This document shows, piece by piece, positions 36,986 through 45,586 of a DNA stretch of 64,000 nucleotides. The number at the start of each line of letters is the position of its first letter. The first letter of the stretch is position 1. The position numbers and the translations under genes are program-made. This stretch comes from Fulvitalea axinellae (GTDB taxonomy: Bacteria; Bacteroidota; Bacteroidia; Cytophagales; Cyclobacteriaceae), in NCBI RefSeq assembly GCF_036492835.1, contig NZ_AP025320.1:1-64000 (forward strand), in the 5' to 3' direction. The notes under the pieces were generated by a model. The model ran no database searches. It was given only the letters and a program-made list of their open reading frames with translations, and was not told where the DNA came from.

Positions 36986-37372
36986 ATGTCAGTAGTAACA
37001 CTTCCTTTGCTGGAATACGTGGATGATGCCTTTATCAGGTTCACGTACCAAGAAAAATGTACCAAAGAAGAATTCGAAACGTTGCATGAGGATCTGGTGA
37101 AATTCCAGAAGACTTGCCCGAAAAAGGACAGGCTGATGGTAAATACCACCAAGATGGGTGTGTTGTCATTGGATCAGCAAGGCTTTATCACCAATACGAT
37201 TATTCCGCAAATGGTTGAGCATGCGGGAACAAAAGTGCGCATAGCGTTAATTCTGGGCAGTGACGTGTTCGCCACATTCAGCGCGAAGAATGTTGTGGAA
37301 AAATCGGACGAAGTGTCCGCGACACAATGTTTCTCGAATGAAGAAGACGCGGCCGCTTGGCTGAAAGAATAA
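36986..37372 (+). CDS. STAS/SpoIIAA-like single-domain protein (copy 5)
   Basis: 128 aa, one domain, very similar to the third domain of the preceding protein: KEEFETLH, DLVKFQKTCPKK, KMGVLSLDQQGFIT and the last 30 residues are almost unchanged. Its start region MSVVTLPLLEY resembles the start of the triple-domain gene. A recent duplication of the 3' part of that gene plus its spacer explains both gene and spacer. A strong terminator follows. Confidence 0.7.
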   Translation: MSVVTLPLLEYVDDAFIRFTYQEKCTKEEFETLHEDLVKFQKTCPKKDRLMVNTTKMGVLSLDQQGFITNTIIPQMVEHAGTKVRIALILGSDVFATFSAKNVVEKSDEVSATQCFSNEEDAAAWLKE

Positions 37373-37406
37373 GTGTAAGTACGGAATTTACTCTTATCGG
37401 ACATGT

Positions 37407-37443
37407 GCCGGAGGCCTCTTTTATAAGGCTTTCGGCTTTTTTT
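37407..37443 (+). terminator. Terminator of the STAS-like cluster
   Basis: An 11-bp stem with G-T wobbles (37407-37417 with 37426-37436) and a T run to 37443, 35 bp after the last stop codon. Confidence 0.8.
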
Positions 37444-37782
37444 GTTTTCGTTCCTATCCCTTTCTTTTACAACCCTATTCCGGACAAAAACGTCCAAGGT
37501 TAGGCTTTTGACAGACATATCCGTAACAAAAACGATTACATGCGGATGAACATTCGGGGTACAAAGATGATTTTTGCCGGCAGGAGCGCTGTCTTCACCC
37601 GCTTTGTTTGGCTGGATGGCCCACTAATGCTTAAATTTATACTAATAAGTCCAAGTGTCAGGGACTCGCCCCCCGCGTTTGGTCTAGTACCGTATGTTTT
37701 CATACTACACACATTTTTGAACGGTATTCCCCGCGGGGAAACCGCTAAGCGCACATTTTCTTAAACGTAAGATCTTTCTCAA
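37444..37782. other. Upstream region of GH92 gene 3
   Basis: About 340 bp with no supported gene. It holds a 14-bp perfect palindrome (37727-37740) 42 bp before the GH92 start codon and probably the GH92 promoter. A small open frame at 37540-37764 has no coding character. Confidence 0.5.
37722..37744. promoter_or_regulatory. Palindrome before GH92 gene 3, candidate operator
   Basis: TTCCCCGCGGGGAA (37727-37740) is a perfect palindrome, extended by CGGT on the left and ACCG on the right with one extra base. It is GC-rich in an AT-rich gap and lies 39-60 bp upstream of the start codon, where a repressor site or 5'-UTR hairpin would be expected. Confidence 0.4.
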
Positions 37783-40095
37783 ATGAAAACAAATCGAATC
37801 GCCAACGGGCTTACGGCCCTGGTTTTGGGAGCCCTCAGCATCGCGTGCGGGCCCGACAAAACCAAAACCGGAATGGCCACGGCCGCCGCTGACGAGGACC
37901 CGACCGTTTTCGTGGATCCCTTTGTGGGCACCGGCAGTTACGGACACACTTATCCCGGCGCCAGCGTGGCCCACGGTATGGTGCAGTTGAGTCCCGACAA
38001 CGGTTACTCGGGCTGGGACCGCATATCTGGTTACCATTATTCCGATACTTTGATCGGCAGTTTTAGCCATACACACTTTACCGGCACCGGCGTGGGCGAC
38101 CTTTACGACGTGGCCTTTATGCCCGCCGTAGCTCCTTTTAAAGTCGCCGCCAAGATAAACCCTAAGAAATACGGGGAAATGACCGGCTTTTACAGCGCCT
38201 TCAGCCACGACGACGAAAGCGCCACCCCGGGCTATTACAAAGTGTTATTGCGCGATTACGGCATTACCGTGGAGCTTACCGCCACCCAAAGGGCCGGCTT
38301 GCAGAAATACACCTTCCCCGAAAGCAAAGACGCGCGCGTGAGCCTTGACGTAAACCGCGCCATGAACTGGGACGGCACCACCGACGCGGAAATCCGTGTG
38401 GTGAACGACCGCCGCGTGGAAGGTTACCGCAAATCATCGGGTTGGGCTTCGGACCAAAGGATTTACTTTGTTTCCGAATTCTCTAAGCCTTTCAAAAAAC
38501 ACGAGGCCAAGCAGTTCGCCTACGGCAAAGAGAAAACGAAAAGAAACGCCCGCGCGGAGTTCTTTTTCGAAACTGAAAAGGGCGAAACGATTTTGGTTCG
38601 TACCGGTATCTCGTCGGTTAGCGTCGAAAACGCCCGTCTGAATCTCGAATCCGAAATGCCGGACTTCGATTTTGACAAATACCGCACGGCCGCGCACGAC
38701 GACTGGAAAGAAAAACTCAGCAAAGTAACCGTAAGCGGAGGCAAGAAGGAAGACAAAACGAGCTTCTACACGGCCATTTACCAAAGTATGTTGGCCCCTA
38801 CTCTTTTCAGCGACGTTAACGGCCAATACAAAGGCGTGGACGGAGAGACTAAGACCACGAAAAGCAAACGTTACGACACCTTTTCGCTGTGGGACACTTT
38901 CCGCGCGGCGCATCCGCTTTACACCATTACCGAGCCCGAGAACGTGACGGATATGGTGAACTCCATGCTCGATCACTTCGATGAGGCCGGCCGCCTTCCT
39001 GTCTGGTCTTTCGCCGGCAACGAGACCGACTGCATGATCGGTTACCACTCCGTTCCCGTTATCGTTGACGCTTACCTCAAGGGCATCAAGGGCATCGACG
39101 GCGAGCGCGCTTTCAAGGCCATGAAGACTACGGCCATGATGGACCGCAAAGGCTTGGAAACTTTGAAAAGCCTGGGTTACGTGGCGCAAGACGACGAAAA
39201 GGAATCCGTTTCCCTTACGCTCGAATACGCTTTCGACGATTGGTGCATCGCGCAGATGGCCAAAGTGTTGGGGCATGAAAAGGATTACGCCTATTTCACT
39301 AAAAGGGCCAACGCTTACCGCAACCTTTACGACAAGGAAACCGGATTTATGCGCGGCAGAAACAAAGACGGCAAGTGGGCAAAAGGTTGGTCTCCGTTGG
39401 ATTACCACACGGGCCAGTACATCGAAGGCAACGCTTGGCAGTACTCTTGGTTCGTGCCTCACGATCCGAAAGGACACGCCGACCTTATGGGCGGTTATGA
39501 TAACTACGTGAAAAAGCTTGACGCTTTCTTCCACACCGAACATCCGGAGCCCGAAGGCGGATGGCCTGTTTGGATCAGCGGCCTCAAAGGCATTTACGTA
39601 CACGGTAACGAGCCGGGCCATCACGCCGCTTATCTTTACGCCTACGCCAAAGCGCCTTGGAAAGGACAAAAGATCTTGCGCGAAATCATGACGGAGCTTC
39701 ACACCGCCAAGCCTGACGGCATCTGCGGCAACGAAGATTGCGGACAAATGAGCGCTTGGTACGCTTTCAGCGCTATGGGCTTCTATCCCGCCAATCCTAC
39801 CGGAGGCATTTACGCTATCGGTACTCCTATTTTCGAAAAGTCGGAGATCAAAGTTGCCGGAGACAAGACCTTTACCGTAAAGGCCGAGAACCTTTCGGAC
39901 AAAAACTATTACATCCAGAGCGCTACGCTTAACGGAAAAAGTTATGACAAGGCCTACATCACCCACTCCGATATCACCGCCGGTGGCGAGTTGGTATTCG
40001 TAATGGGCGACAAGCCGAACAAAAACTGGGCGAGCTCCGACGCTAGCCTTCCACCTTCTATGAGTGGAAAAAAACTTCTTATGGCCGGAAAGTAA
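37783..40095 (+). CDS. GH92 alpha-mannosidase lipoprotein
   Basis: Third GH92 enzyme, 770 aa. A lipoprotein signal with lipobox SIACG precedes a linker, then VDPFVGTGSYGHTYPGA, HTHFTGTGVGDLYD, FSLWDTFRAAHPL, EGNAWQYSWFVPHDPKG, GNEPGHHAAY and GNEDCGQMSAWY, the complete set of GH92 blocks. It resembles the enzyme at 6888 more than the one at 4526. Codon choice is noticeably GC-rich (many GCC, ACC, AAC) compared with the surrounding genes, which may reflect high expression. Transcribed toward the fucose genes, with which it converges. It removes alpha-mannose from glycans at the cell surface or in the periplasm; linkage unknown. Confidence 0.93.
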   Translation: MKTNRIANGLTALVLGALSIACGPDKTKTGMATAAADEDPTVFVDPFVGTGSYGHTYPGASVAHGMVQLSPDNGYSGWDRISGYHYSDTLIGSFSHTHFTGTGVGDLYDVAFMPAVAPFKVAAKINPKKYGEMTGFYSAFSHDDESATPGYYKVLLRDYGITVELTATQRAGLQKYTFPESKDARVSLDVNRAMNWDGTTDAEIRVVNDRRVEGYRKSSGWASDQRIYFVSEFSKPFKKHEAKQFAYGKEKTKRNARAEFFFETEKGETILVRTGISSVSVENARLNLESEMPDFDFDKYRTAAHDDWKEKLSKVTVSGGKKEDKTSFYTAIYQSMLAPTLFSDVNGQYKGVDGETKTTKSKRYDTFSLWDTFRAAHPLYTITEPENVTDMVNSMLDHFDEAGRLPVWSFAGNETDCMIGYHSVPVIVDAYLKGIKGIDGERAFKAMKTTAMMDRKGLETLKSLGYVAQDDEKESVSLTLEYAFDDWCIAQMAKVLGHEKDYAYFTKRANAYRNLYDKETGFMRGRNKDGKWAKGWSPLDYHTGQYIEGNAWQYSWFVPHDPKGHADLMGGYDNYVKKLDAFFHTEHPEPEGGWPVWISGLKGIYVHGNEPGHHAAYLYAYAKAPWKGQKILREIMTELHTAKPDGICGNEDCGQMSAWYAFSAMGFYPANPTGGIYAIGTPIFEKSEIKVAGDKTFTVKAENLSDKNYYIQSATLNGKSYDKAYITHSDITAGGELVFVMGDKPNKNWASSDASLPPSMSGKKLLMAGK

Positions 40096-40124
40096 ACGTG
40101 CCCCAATACGTTTGAAAGAAGGCC

Positions 40125-40173
40125 GTCCGCTTACGGTATCCGGAGTTTTCCGGTGCCGGGGCGGACATTTTTA
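40125..40173 (+). terminator. Terminator of GH92 gene 3
   Basis: Long nested hairpin: outer stem GTCCGC/GCGGAC (40125-40130 with 40161-40166), inner stem around CCGGA/TCCGG, followed by ATTTTTATT. Confidence 0.75.
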
Positions 40174-40175
40174 TT

Positions 40176-40204
40176 AGTACAGAGTAAAGAGTACAAAGTA
40201 AAAA
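40176..40204 (+). repeat. Heptamer repeat array A
   Basis: Four tandem 7-mers AGTACAG, AGTAAAG, AGTACAA, AGTAAAA. Related arrays lie at 40392, 41446 and 42037. Confidence 0.85.
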
Positions 40205-40300
40205 GGCTGATCGAAGACAAGATAAAGACATATAAGCCAACAGGTTTAGTCTTTATGCATTCTTCCGGAGCAACAATTATTTTACTGGATGTACTTAAGC

Positions 40301-40332
40301 AAAATGCCCGGACAAAATCGTCCGGGCATTTT
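40301..40332. terminator. Bidirectional terminator downstream of fucR
   Basis: A perfect 13-bp stem (40301-40313 with 40320-40332), loop of 6, flanked by A and T runs. It lies between heptamer arrays A and B, and serves fucR on the minus strand and possibly readthrough from the GH92 gene. Confidence 0.85.
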
Positions 40333-40391
40333 TTGAATAGTCTTAACGATGTGCGGACAAAGTAAGCCTAGCCCCTACATACTTTGAGTTT

Positions 40392-40426
40392 TGATACTCT
40401 TTACTCTGTACGCTTTACTTTTTACT
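40392..40426 (-). repeat. Heptamer repeat array B
   Basis: Read on the minus strand: AGTAAAA, AGTAAAG, CGTACAG, AGTAAAG, AGTATCA, five tandem 7-mers ending just before the fucR stop codon. Opposite orientation to array A. Confidence 0.85.
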
Positions 40427-40428
40427 CC

Positions 40429-41427
40429 TTATAAGGAGTTGCGAAGAATCATGGTAGTGGGAACAAGTTTTCTGATTTTCTGCCTTTTGAGGACTTGGCC
40501 GGCGGCTTCTATTCCCATTCTGAAAAAATCCGTACTGATAACGGTAATGCCTTTGTCCACAAATTCCAATTGGGGTTGGTCGTTGTAAGTTACCAGGCCT
40601 ACATCTTTGCCCAGTTCATAGCCTTTTTCACGGCATTGCCTAAGGATTTCGATAAGCTCGGGCTCGCGCAAAGTAAAATAGGCTTGGCCTTTTTTGACCG
40701 CTATGCGCTCGTTTTTCTCTATAATACTTCCTTTTATACCGAACTCCTCGCAAAACTTAAGGAAAGAAGACCTTGTGGCGGCGGGGTGGCTCTTGTCATG
40801 ATAAACCAGATGGAAGCTATCGTATTTGCGTATTCTGTCCAGACCGATTTCCAAAGCCTTTTCCACTTGAAAATCAAAGTTTTGGACCACGGCCGGATAG
40901 CCTTTGTCTTCGACGTTGATATCCCAATCGAGCATAATCAAATTGTCGGGATTGATTTTGGAAAGGACTTCGGGGATTTTGGGATTGTCGAAAGACATTA
41001 CCAAATAGGTATTGTATTTTCCGATGCTGTTGAGAAGCAAAGACTCGAACACCTCTATATTATAATGGTGGAAATAAAGGCCGAGGGAATAGTTTTCGGG
41101 CAATTTGGAGCGGAAGGCTTCGTAAAGCCTCTGTTTGAAGTCGCTGTAGGTGTCGAAGAAAAGAAAAACGCGGTTGGCCGTCACGTCGGCCACGTAGTAG
41201 CCCTTGGCGGGCGTGGACTGGATAACTTCCCTTTTCTTCAGCTCTTTATAAGCTTTGAAGACGGTGGCCCGAGCGATTCCGGATTCCTCGCTCACTTTAT
41301 TGACGGAGGGCAGAGCGTCGCCGGCCTTCAGCGTTCCGCCCGCCACGGCGTCGCTTACGGCGTTGACCAACTGTTGAAACTTTGTCAGGCCGGAAGACCT
41401 GTCCACACTAAACCGAAACTCTCCCAT
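40429..41427 (-). CDS. fucR: GntR-family transcriptional regulator of L-fucose use
   Basis: 332 aa from the ATG at 41427, preceded by AAGGTGTG. The N-terminal winged HTH (residues about 1-75) has the GntR signature with SDAVAGGTLKAGDALPSV, ATVFKAYKELKKREVI and the wing KGYYVAD. The rest is a LacI-type periplasmic-binding-protein fold (NPDNLIMLDWDI, DVGLVTYNDQPQLEF, PTTMILRN). This GntR-plus-PBP layout is that of the Bacteroides FucR repressor, which responds to L-fucose. The location beside fucI, fucK and a mutarotase supports the name. It should control fucIK and possibly GH92 and GH95, but I have not proved an operator. Confidence 0.8.
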   Translation of the reverse strand: MGEFRFSVDRSSGLTKFQQLVNAVSDAVAGGTLKAGDALPSVNKVSEESGIARATVFKAYKELKKREVIQSTPAKGYYVADVTANRVFLFFDTYSDFKQRLYEAFRSKLPENYSLGLYFHHYNIEVFESLLLNSIGKYNTYLVMSFDNPKIPEVLSKINPDNLIMLDWDINVEDKGYPAVVQNFDFQVEKALEIGLDRIRKYDSFHLVYHDKSHPAATRSSFLKFCEEFGIKGSIIEKNERIAVKKGQAYFTLREPELIEILRQCREKGYELGKDVGLVTYNDQPQLEFVDKGITVISTDFFRMGIEAAGQVLKRQKIRKLVPTTMILRNSL

Positions 41428-41445
41428 TATCACACACCTTATATT

Positions 41446-41473
41446 AGTACTTAGTAAAGAGTAAAGCGTAAAT
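41446..41473 (+). repeat. Heptamer repeat array C
   Basis: AGTACTT, AGTAAAG, AGTAAAG, CGTAAAT in tandem, 19 bp upstream of the fucR start codon. Confidence 0.85.
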
Positions 41474-41612
41474 AGCCCGCCCGGTTTTATCTGTTACCGA
41501 TTGGTACGCAATCAATCTATTAAGATTGTTCCTATTGTTTTTACGCTTGTTTTACTTTTACCGCCCGTACCTGTCCGGAAAACCATTGAGACGCAACTGG
41601 CGCCAAACAAAA

Positions 41613-41637
41613 ATACGGGGTCGAAAATACCCCGTAT
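41613..41637 (-). terminator. Terminator of the mutarotase gene
   Basis: A perfect 9-bp stem ATACGGGGT/ACCCCGTAT, loop of 7, 26 bp after the mutarotase stop codon. Confidence 0.8.
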
Positions 41638-41663
41638 CTGTATAAAATGAAACTGTGTAAGGA

Positions 41664-42029
41664 TTATTTCTCCAACTCGAAGATCTTTTCCATCGGCATC
41701 CACTTCTGACCTTTTGCGGCGAACGGTAGCGGCTGCTGGTATTTCCACATCAATTCTTCCCACTCCTCTTGCCTCGGCAGCGTACCGAGCTTGGCCATTT
41801 GCGTATCGAAGTCGAAGCCTGCCGGCACTTCCATCACCATCATCATGCGGTTGCCCGTGCGGTAAATCCGCATATCCAGTATGCCCACGCTTTTGATGCC
41901 TTCGGTTATTTCCGGCCAAAGTTTCTCATGATACTTTTCGTATTCGGCTATCAGCGCCGGATCGTCTTTCAAATCCAGAACCTGATAGTATGTCTTTATA
42001 TCTGTTGCGGTTATGTTTTCCATCTTCAT
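41664..42029 (-). CDS. L-rhamnose/L-fucose mutarotase (RhaM/DUF718 family)
   Basis: Small cytoplasmic enzyme (121 aa; a start two codons later is also possible) that speeds interconversion of alpha and beta anomers of a deoxyhexose. The family features are the N-terminal YYQVLDLKDDPALIAEYEKYH, LDMRIYRTGNRMMMVMEV, and the C-terminal WKYQQPLPFAAKGQKWMPME. Catalytic H and Y positions of RhaM (YHxxxW region and the YRTGNR strand) are present. RhaM is named for rhamnose, yet here the neighbours are fucR, fucK and fucI, so L-fucose is the likely substrate, as seen for some DUF718 proteins in fucose clusters. It has its own terminator and probably its own promoter. Confidence 0.88.
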   Translation of the reverse strand: MKMENITATDIKTYYQVLDLKDDPALIAEYEKYHEKLWPEITEGIKSVGILDMRIYRTGNRMMMVMEVPAGFDFDTQMAKLGTLPRQEEWEELMWKYQQPLPFAAKGQKWMPMEKIFELEK

Positions 42030-42036
42030 TAATGAT

Positions 42037-42064
42037 AGTAAAAAGTAAAGCGTAAAGCGTAAAG
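42037..42064 (+). repeat. Heptamer repeat array D
   Basis: AGTAAAA, AGTAAAG, CGTAAAG, CGTAAAG in tandem, starting 7 bp before the mutarotase start codon on the other strand. Same orientation as arrays A and C. Confidence 0.85.
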
Positions 42065-42198
42065 AGACTGATCTATAACAACGTTAAAGACTATAATTCG
42101 ACCGGTTGGAACATCGAGTCTTCTTTCTCAAAGCATAAACTGTTTTGGATGTACTTGTCAGGGATCTGTTACTGATTACTTCTTTACGGTCTAAAAAT

Positions 42199-42236
42199 AT
42201 CGCGTAAGCGGACAAGGCTAGTCCGGCTTTCGCGAT
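42199..42236 (-). terminator. Terminator of fucIK
   Basis: Nested stem ATCGCG...CGCGAT with inner AAGC-GGAC/GTCCGGCTT, 3 bp after the fucK stop codon; TTTTTAG follows on the minus strand. Confidence 0.75.
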
Positions 42237-42239
42237 GTA

Positions 42240-43673
42240 TTACGAATCTTCTCGGACGGACTCTTCCGAAGGTGTGTAAACTTCCGTAGCGAAACTGACG
42301 TTGGCAAGAGCCTCTTCCGGACTGGCGCAAACGCCGGCGCCGGCAAAGGCGAACATGGCCGCGCCCAAAACTGTAGTTTCTTTTTTGTCGATAAGTTTAA
42401 CGGGAATGCCCAAGGCGTCGGCGCGAAGCTGGTTCCAGAGCCTGTTTTTGGAGCCTCCGCCCACGCATACCAAAGCCTCGGCTTTGAATCCGCCGGCGTT
42501 TTGGAGTACGTCCATCGACTTCTTTGTCTTGGCGGCCAAAGACTCAAGCGCGGCGCGATAGATCTCGTGCCTGCTGGTGCGGAAAGTCAGTCCTTTTATG
42601 GAGCCGTAATTGCCTTCGCCTTCGCCGGAAATAAACGAGGGATCGAAAGTGACTCCGTTGGATCCGGAAGGAACTTTTTCGGCGCCGGAGATCATTTTCT
42701 CGTACGCGTCCGGATCGTTTTCCAAATCGGCGAAAATTGTTTTCTTCAGCCACTCCAACACTCCGGAAGCGGGCCATTGGCAACCGATATTGTAAAGGCC
42801 GGGCCGGGAATCAAACTCCGTGGTAACGCCTTGGGCCAAAAGAGCGTCGCCGGTGGCATAGCCCGAAGCGCGCACCATCAGGATCTCCCAAGTGCCGGAG
42901 CTCAAAACGGCTTCGTTTTCACCCGCCCCCGCTCCGAAAAGCGCGAACTGCGTATCGTGACCGGCCACGGTGACCGCTATGTTTTCGGGAAGGCCCGTTT
43001 GTTCGGCGGCCTCTTTGGTTAGTCTTCCGGCCAAAGCGCCGGGTTCCGCCACGGGAGGAAACTTTTCTTTTTTAAGGCCAAAAGCTTCGAGCGTATTCTC
43101 AGAAAGAGTTCTGGAATCGATGTCCGTTAGCATGGATGTGCCCGCCATCGTAACGTCGGTAACCCATTGGCCGGAAAGCCTGTGAAGGATCAAAGAAGGA
43201 ATGAATACGTAGTAATCCATTTCTTCCAAAATATCTGGACGGTTCTTTTTGTACCAAGCGAGTTTGTACGCGGTGTTATAATAAAAAGGATGCGTACCGC
43301 TACGGCGATAAAGAGTGTTGTTGGGAACGGGAGCGTCGCTTTCCATCATGGCCACGGTCCTTTCGCATTGCCAAGAGATAACGGGATAAAGCAAAGTACC
43401 GTCTTTCTTTACGGGCGCGCCGTCCACGCCAAAGGTGGTCACCGTTACGCCCACGACATTATTGGTGTCTATTTGCGCGGAAACTTCTTTGGCACAAAGG
43501 GAGAACTTCCCCCAGATTTCGTCTATGTCCCAAATCACGCCGCCGTCCAAGTTCGGGTCGGGACGGGTCTGATTAGGAACGGAATGGGAAGCCAAAAGCT
43601 TCCCATTCCTGTTTACGGCTACGGCGCGCACGTTTGTGGCGCCGCAGTCCAACACTATTACTATCTCTTCCAT
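42240..43673 (-). CDS. fucK: L-fuculokinase
   Basis: FGGY-family kinase, 477 aa, which phosphorylates L-fuculose to L-fuculose 1-phosphate with ATP. Similarity to the E. coli enzyme is obvious by eye: VLDCGATNVRAVAVNRNGK at the N-terminus, VTTFGVDGAPV, the block AGHDTQFALFGAGAGENEAV, SSGTWEILMVR, and the C-terminal VCVGGGSKNRLWNQLRADAL. The ATG is directly adjacent to the fucI stop codon (TAAATG, no spacing), so the two are translated from one message. It lacks an N-terminal signal and is cytoplasmic. The aldolase for the product is not in the window. Confidence 0.95.
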   Translation of the reverse strand: MEEIVIVLDCGATNVRAVAVNRNGKLLASHSVPNQTRPDPNLDGGVIWDIDEIWGKFSLCAKEVSAQIDTNNVVGVTVTTFGVDGAPVKKDGTLLYPVISWQCERTVAMMESDAPVPNNTLYRRSGTHPFYYNTAYKLAWYKKNRPDILEEMDYYVFIPSLILHRLSGQWVTDVTMAGTSMLTDIDSRTLSENTLEAFGLKKEKFPPVAEPGALAGRLTKEAAEQTGLPENIAVTVAGHDTQFALFGAGAGENEAVLSSGTWEILMVRASGYATGDALLAQGVTTEFDSRPGLYNIGCQWPASGVLEWLKKTIFADLENDPDAYEKMISGAEKVPSGSNGVTFDPSFISGEGEGNYGSIKGLTFRTSRHEIYRAALESLAAKTKKSMDVLQNAGGFKAEALVCVGGGSKNRLWNQLRADALGIPVKLIDKKETTVLGAAMFAFAGAGVCASPEEALANVSFATEVYTPSEESVREDS

Positions 43674-45536
43674 TTAGTAAAGCGGTCCGAAATTCTCGCA
43701 AGCGCGGTAGTCGGCGCCTTCCTTGTCCATACCGAAAGCGTTCCACGCACTTGGGCGGAAAACTTTCTCGTCGGGTACGTTGTGCATGCACACCGGAATG
43801 CGGAGCATAGAGGCCAAAGTGATCAAATCGGCTCCGATGTGTCCGTAAGAGATGGCTCCGTGGTTGGCGCCCCAGTTGGCCATTACGGAATAAACGTCGG
43901 TGAAAGCACCTTTGCCGGTAACTCTAGGCACAAACCAAGTGGTAGGCCAAGTAGGGTTGGTACGGTCGGCGAGGGTTCTGTTCATGTCGTCGTCAAGTTC
44001 TACGGTGTGTCCCTCAGCGATTTGCAAGACAGGCCCGAGACCTTTCACCAAGTTCACGCGGCTCATAGTGATCGGCATTCCGCCTTCGGTATAGAACTCC
44101 GTAGAGTAGCCGCTGCCGCGGAAATATTCCTCAACGCCTGCGCGCCAAGTGGTATTGTCAAGGCAGTCCTGAACTTCTTTTTCGTCGAGTTCCCAGAAAG
44201 GTTTTACGGCCGGCTCGCCATTAACGCGCTGTCTTCCGGTAAAATCCAAAGCCGAAGGACCGGAATTGATCAAGTGGATGATTCCGTTTTTGGCCGAACC
44301 TTCAAGCTCTTTGCCCGTAGCTTCTTTCACCGCTTCAGGGCTCCAGTAAGTCCTAACGTCAGAGAACATTTGGGCTGTGCCGGTAAGCAAGTTACCGAAC
44401 ATCATTACCACGGCGTTCAAAGAGTCGTTCTCAGTGGCGAAGTTGAAAGGCTGTCTAGGCCCGTTCCAGTCGAAAGACGAAGCGAGGATAGCTTCCATAT
44501 AGTCGCCGTTCGGCATAAAGTCGGTCCACTGGCGCTGGCCTTGGAAACCACCGGCCAAAGCGTTGCGTCCCAAAGCCTCTTCCCCGTATCCGAGTTCCTC
44601 AAGCTTAGGATTACCAATCATCAGGTCTTTGCCGATGAGGGCCATCTTCACGCAAGTTTTCCAGATTTCCTCTTTCTCCTCATCGTTTCTTCTGTGCGTG
44701 GTAGAGCCGGCTTCAGATCTGCGGGCGGTGGCCAGTCCGTTTGCGCCAGTCACAACGCAAGCTTCCTCGTCGGCGCCCACCAATTCCAATTCCGGATTCG
44801 GGTCTTCGCCCTCTTTGCAATTCTCTTTGGTCCAGGCCAAAGCTTTTTCGAATTCTTCCTTATCGTAGATGTCGAGCTCCAAGCGCCTTTTCACTTCGCT
44901 CATGTCCACGAATTCGGTACGCATTCCCAAGTAGTTCTGGAAGAAAGCCGAATCGACTTCGGAACCGGCGATACCCATGGAAACGTAACCCAAAGAAAGA
45001 TAAGACTTGCCTCTCATAGTGGCTACGGCCAAACCGGCCTTGGCGAAGCGGAGCAATTTCTCCTGAACGTCTTCCGGTACGCTGCGGTCGTCAGAATCCT
45101 GAACGTCGCGTCCGTAAATACCGAAGGCAGGGATGCCTTTCTGCGTGTGTCCAGCCAAAGCAGCGGCCAAGTATACCGCGCCCGGACGCTCCGTGCCGTT
45201 GAATCCCCAAATGGCTTTGGGCACACCCGGCGTCATATCTATAGTTTCGCTGCCATAGCACCAGCAAGGCGTGACGGTCAACGAAACACCAACGTTTTCC
45301 CTCTCGAACTTATAGGCGCAAGCGGCCGATTCGGCAACACCACCGATGGTTGAGTCGGCGATCACCACTTCTACCGGACTTCCGTCGGCGTGTCTGATTT
45401 CCGATTCGAAAAGAGCTTTTACGGCTTGCGCCATATTCATGGTTTGCTCCTCCAACGATTCCCTAACGCCCAAGCGGCGTCCGTCGATGGTAGGTCTAAT
45501 TCCGATTTTGGGTAAACTGCCTTTGTATCTGTTCAT
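43674..45536 (-). CDS. fucI: L-fucose isomerase
   Basis: Cytoplasmic Mn2+-dependent isomerase converting L-fucose to L-fuculose, 620 aa (E. coli FucI is 591). Metal and active-site positions are conserved: E369 in [10 protein letters not shown]393 in FSDVRTYW and H559 in WGANHG, with the same spacing as the E. coli ligands. Other matching blocks: [40 protein letters not shown] and [14 protein letters not shown]. First gene of the minus-strand fucIK unit, with a 498-bp upstream region shared with a divergent gene. Such isomerases also accept D-arabinose. Confidence 0.96.
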   Translation of the reverse strand: MNRYKGSLPKIGIRPTIDGRRLGVRESLEEQTMNMAQAVKALFESEIRHADGSPVEVVIADSTIGGVAESAACAYKFERENVGVSLTVTPCWCYGSETIDMTPGVPKAIWGFNGTERPGAVYLAAALAGHTQKGIPAFGIYGRDVQDSDDRSVPEDVQEKLLRFAKAGLAVATMRGKSYLSLGYVSMGIAGSEVDSAFFQNYLGMRTEFVDMSEVKRRLELDIYDKEEFEKALAWTKENCKEGEDPNPELELVGADEEACVVTGANGLATARRSEAGSTTHRRNDEEKEEIWKTCVKMALIGKDLMIGNPKLEELGYGEEALGRNALAGGFQGQRQWTDFMPNGDYMEAILASSFDWNGPRQPFNFATENDSLNAVVMMFGNLLTGTAQMFSDVRTYWSPEAVKEATGKELEGSAKNGIIHLINSGPSALDFTGRQRVNGEPAVKPFWELDEKEVQDCLDNTTWRAGVEEYFRGSGYSTEFYTEGGMPITMSRVNLVKGLGPVLQIAEGHTVELDDDMNRTLADRTNPTWPTTWFVPRVTGKGAFTDVYSVMANWGANHGAISYGHIGADLITLASMLRIPVCMHNVPDEKVFRPSAWNAFGMDKEGADYRACENFGPLY

Positions 45537-45558
45537 GACTTGTGGAAAAAATTAAAAG

Positions 45559-45578
45559 TTCAGGACCGAAGACCTGAA
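45559..45578. other. Hairpin in the fucI leader region
   Basis: TTCAGG/CCTGAA, 6-bp stem with 8-nt loop, 23-42 bp upstream of the fucI start codon. Possible 5'-UTR structure or regulator half-sites. Confidence 0.35.
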
Positions 45579-45586
45579 AAAGTATT

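Noticed and set aside
37540-37764. 74-codon plus-strand open frame upstream of GH92 gene 3
   Set aside because: Runs across the palindrome and promoter area, no ribosome site, no protein-like pattern.
38434-39966. Minus-strand open frame of 510 codons inside the third GH92 gene
   Set aside because: Antisense shadow of a GC-rich gene; no start support and no domain.
40153-40365. 70-codon plus-strand open frame downstream of GH92 gene 3
   Set aside because: Consists of terminator arms and heptamer repeats, so it is not a gene.
40176-42064. CRISPR array as explanation for the heptamer repeats
   Set aside because: The units are 7 bp, tandem and without spacers, and no cas gene is present.
43167-45353. 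Plus-strand open frame of 728 codons opposite fucI and fucK
   Set aside because: Antisense to fucI/fucK with a translation lacking any domain. Codon bias of the real genes keeps the opposite frame open.
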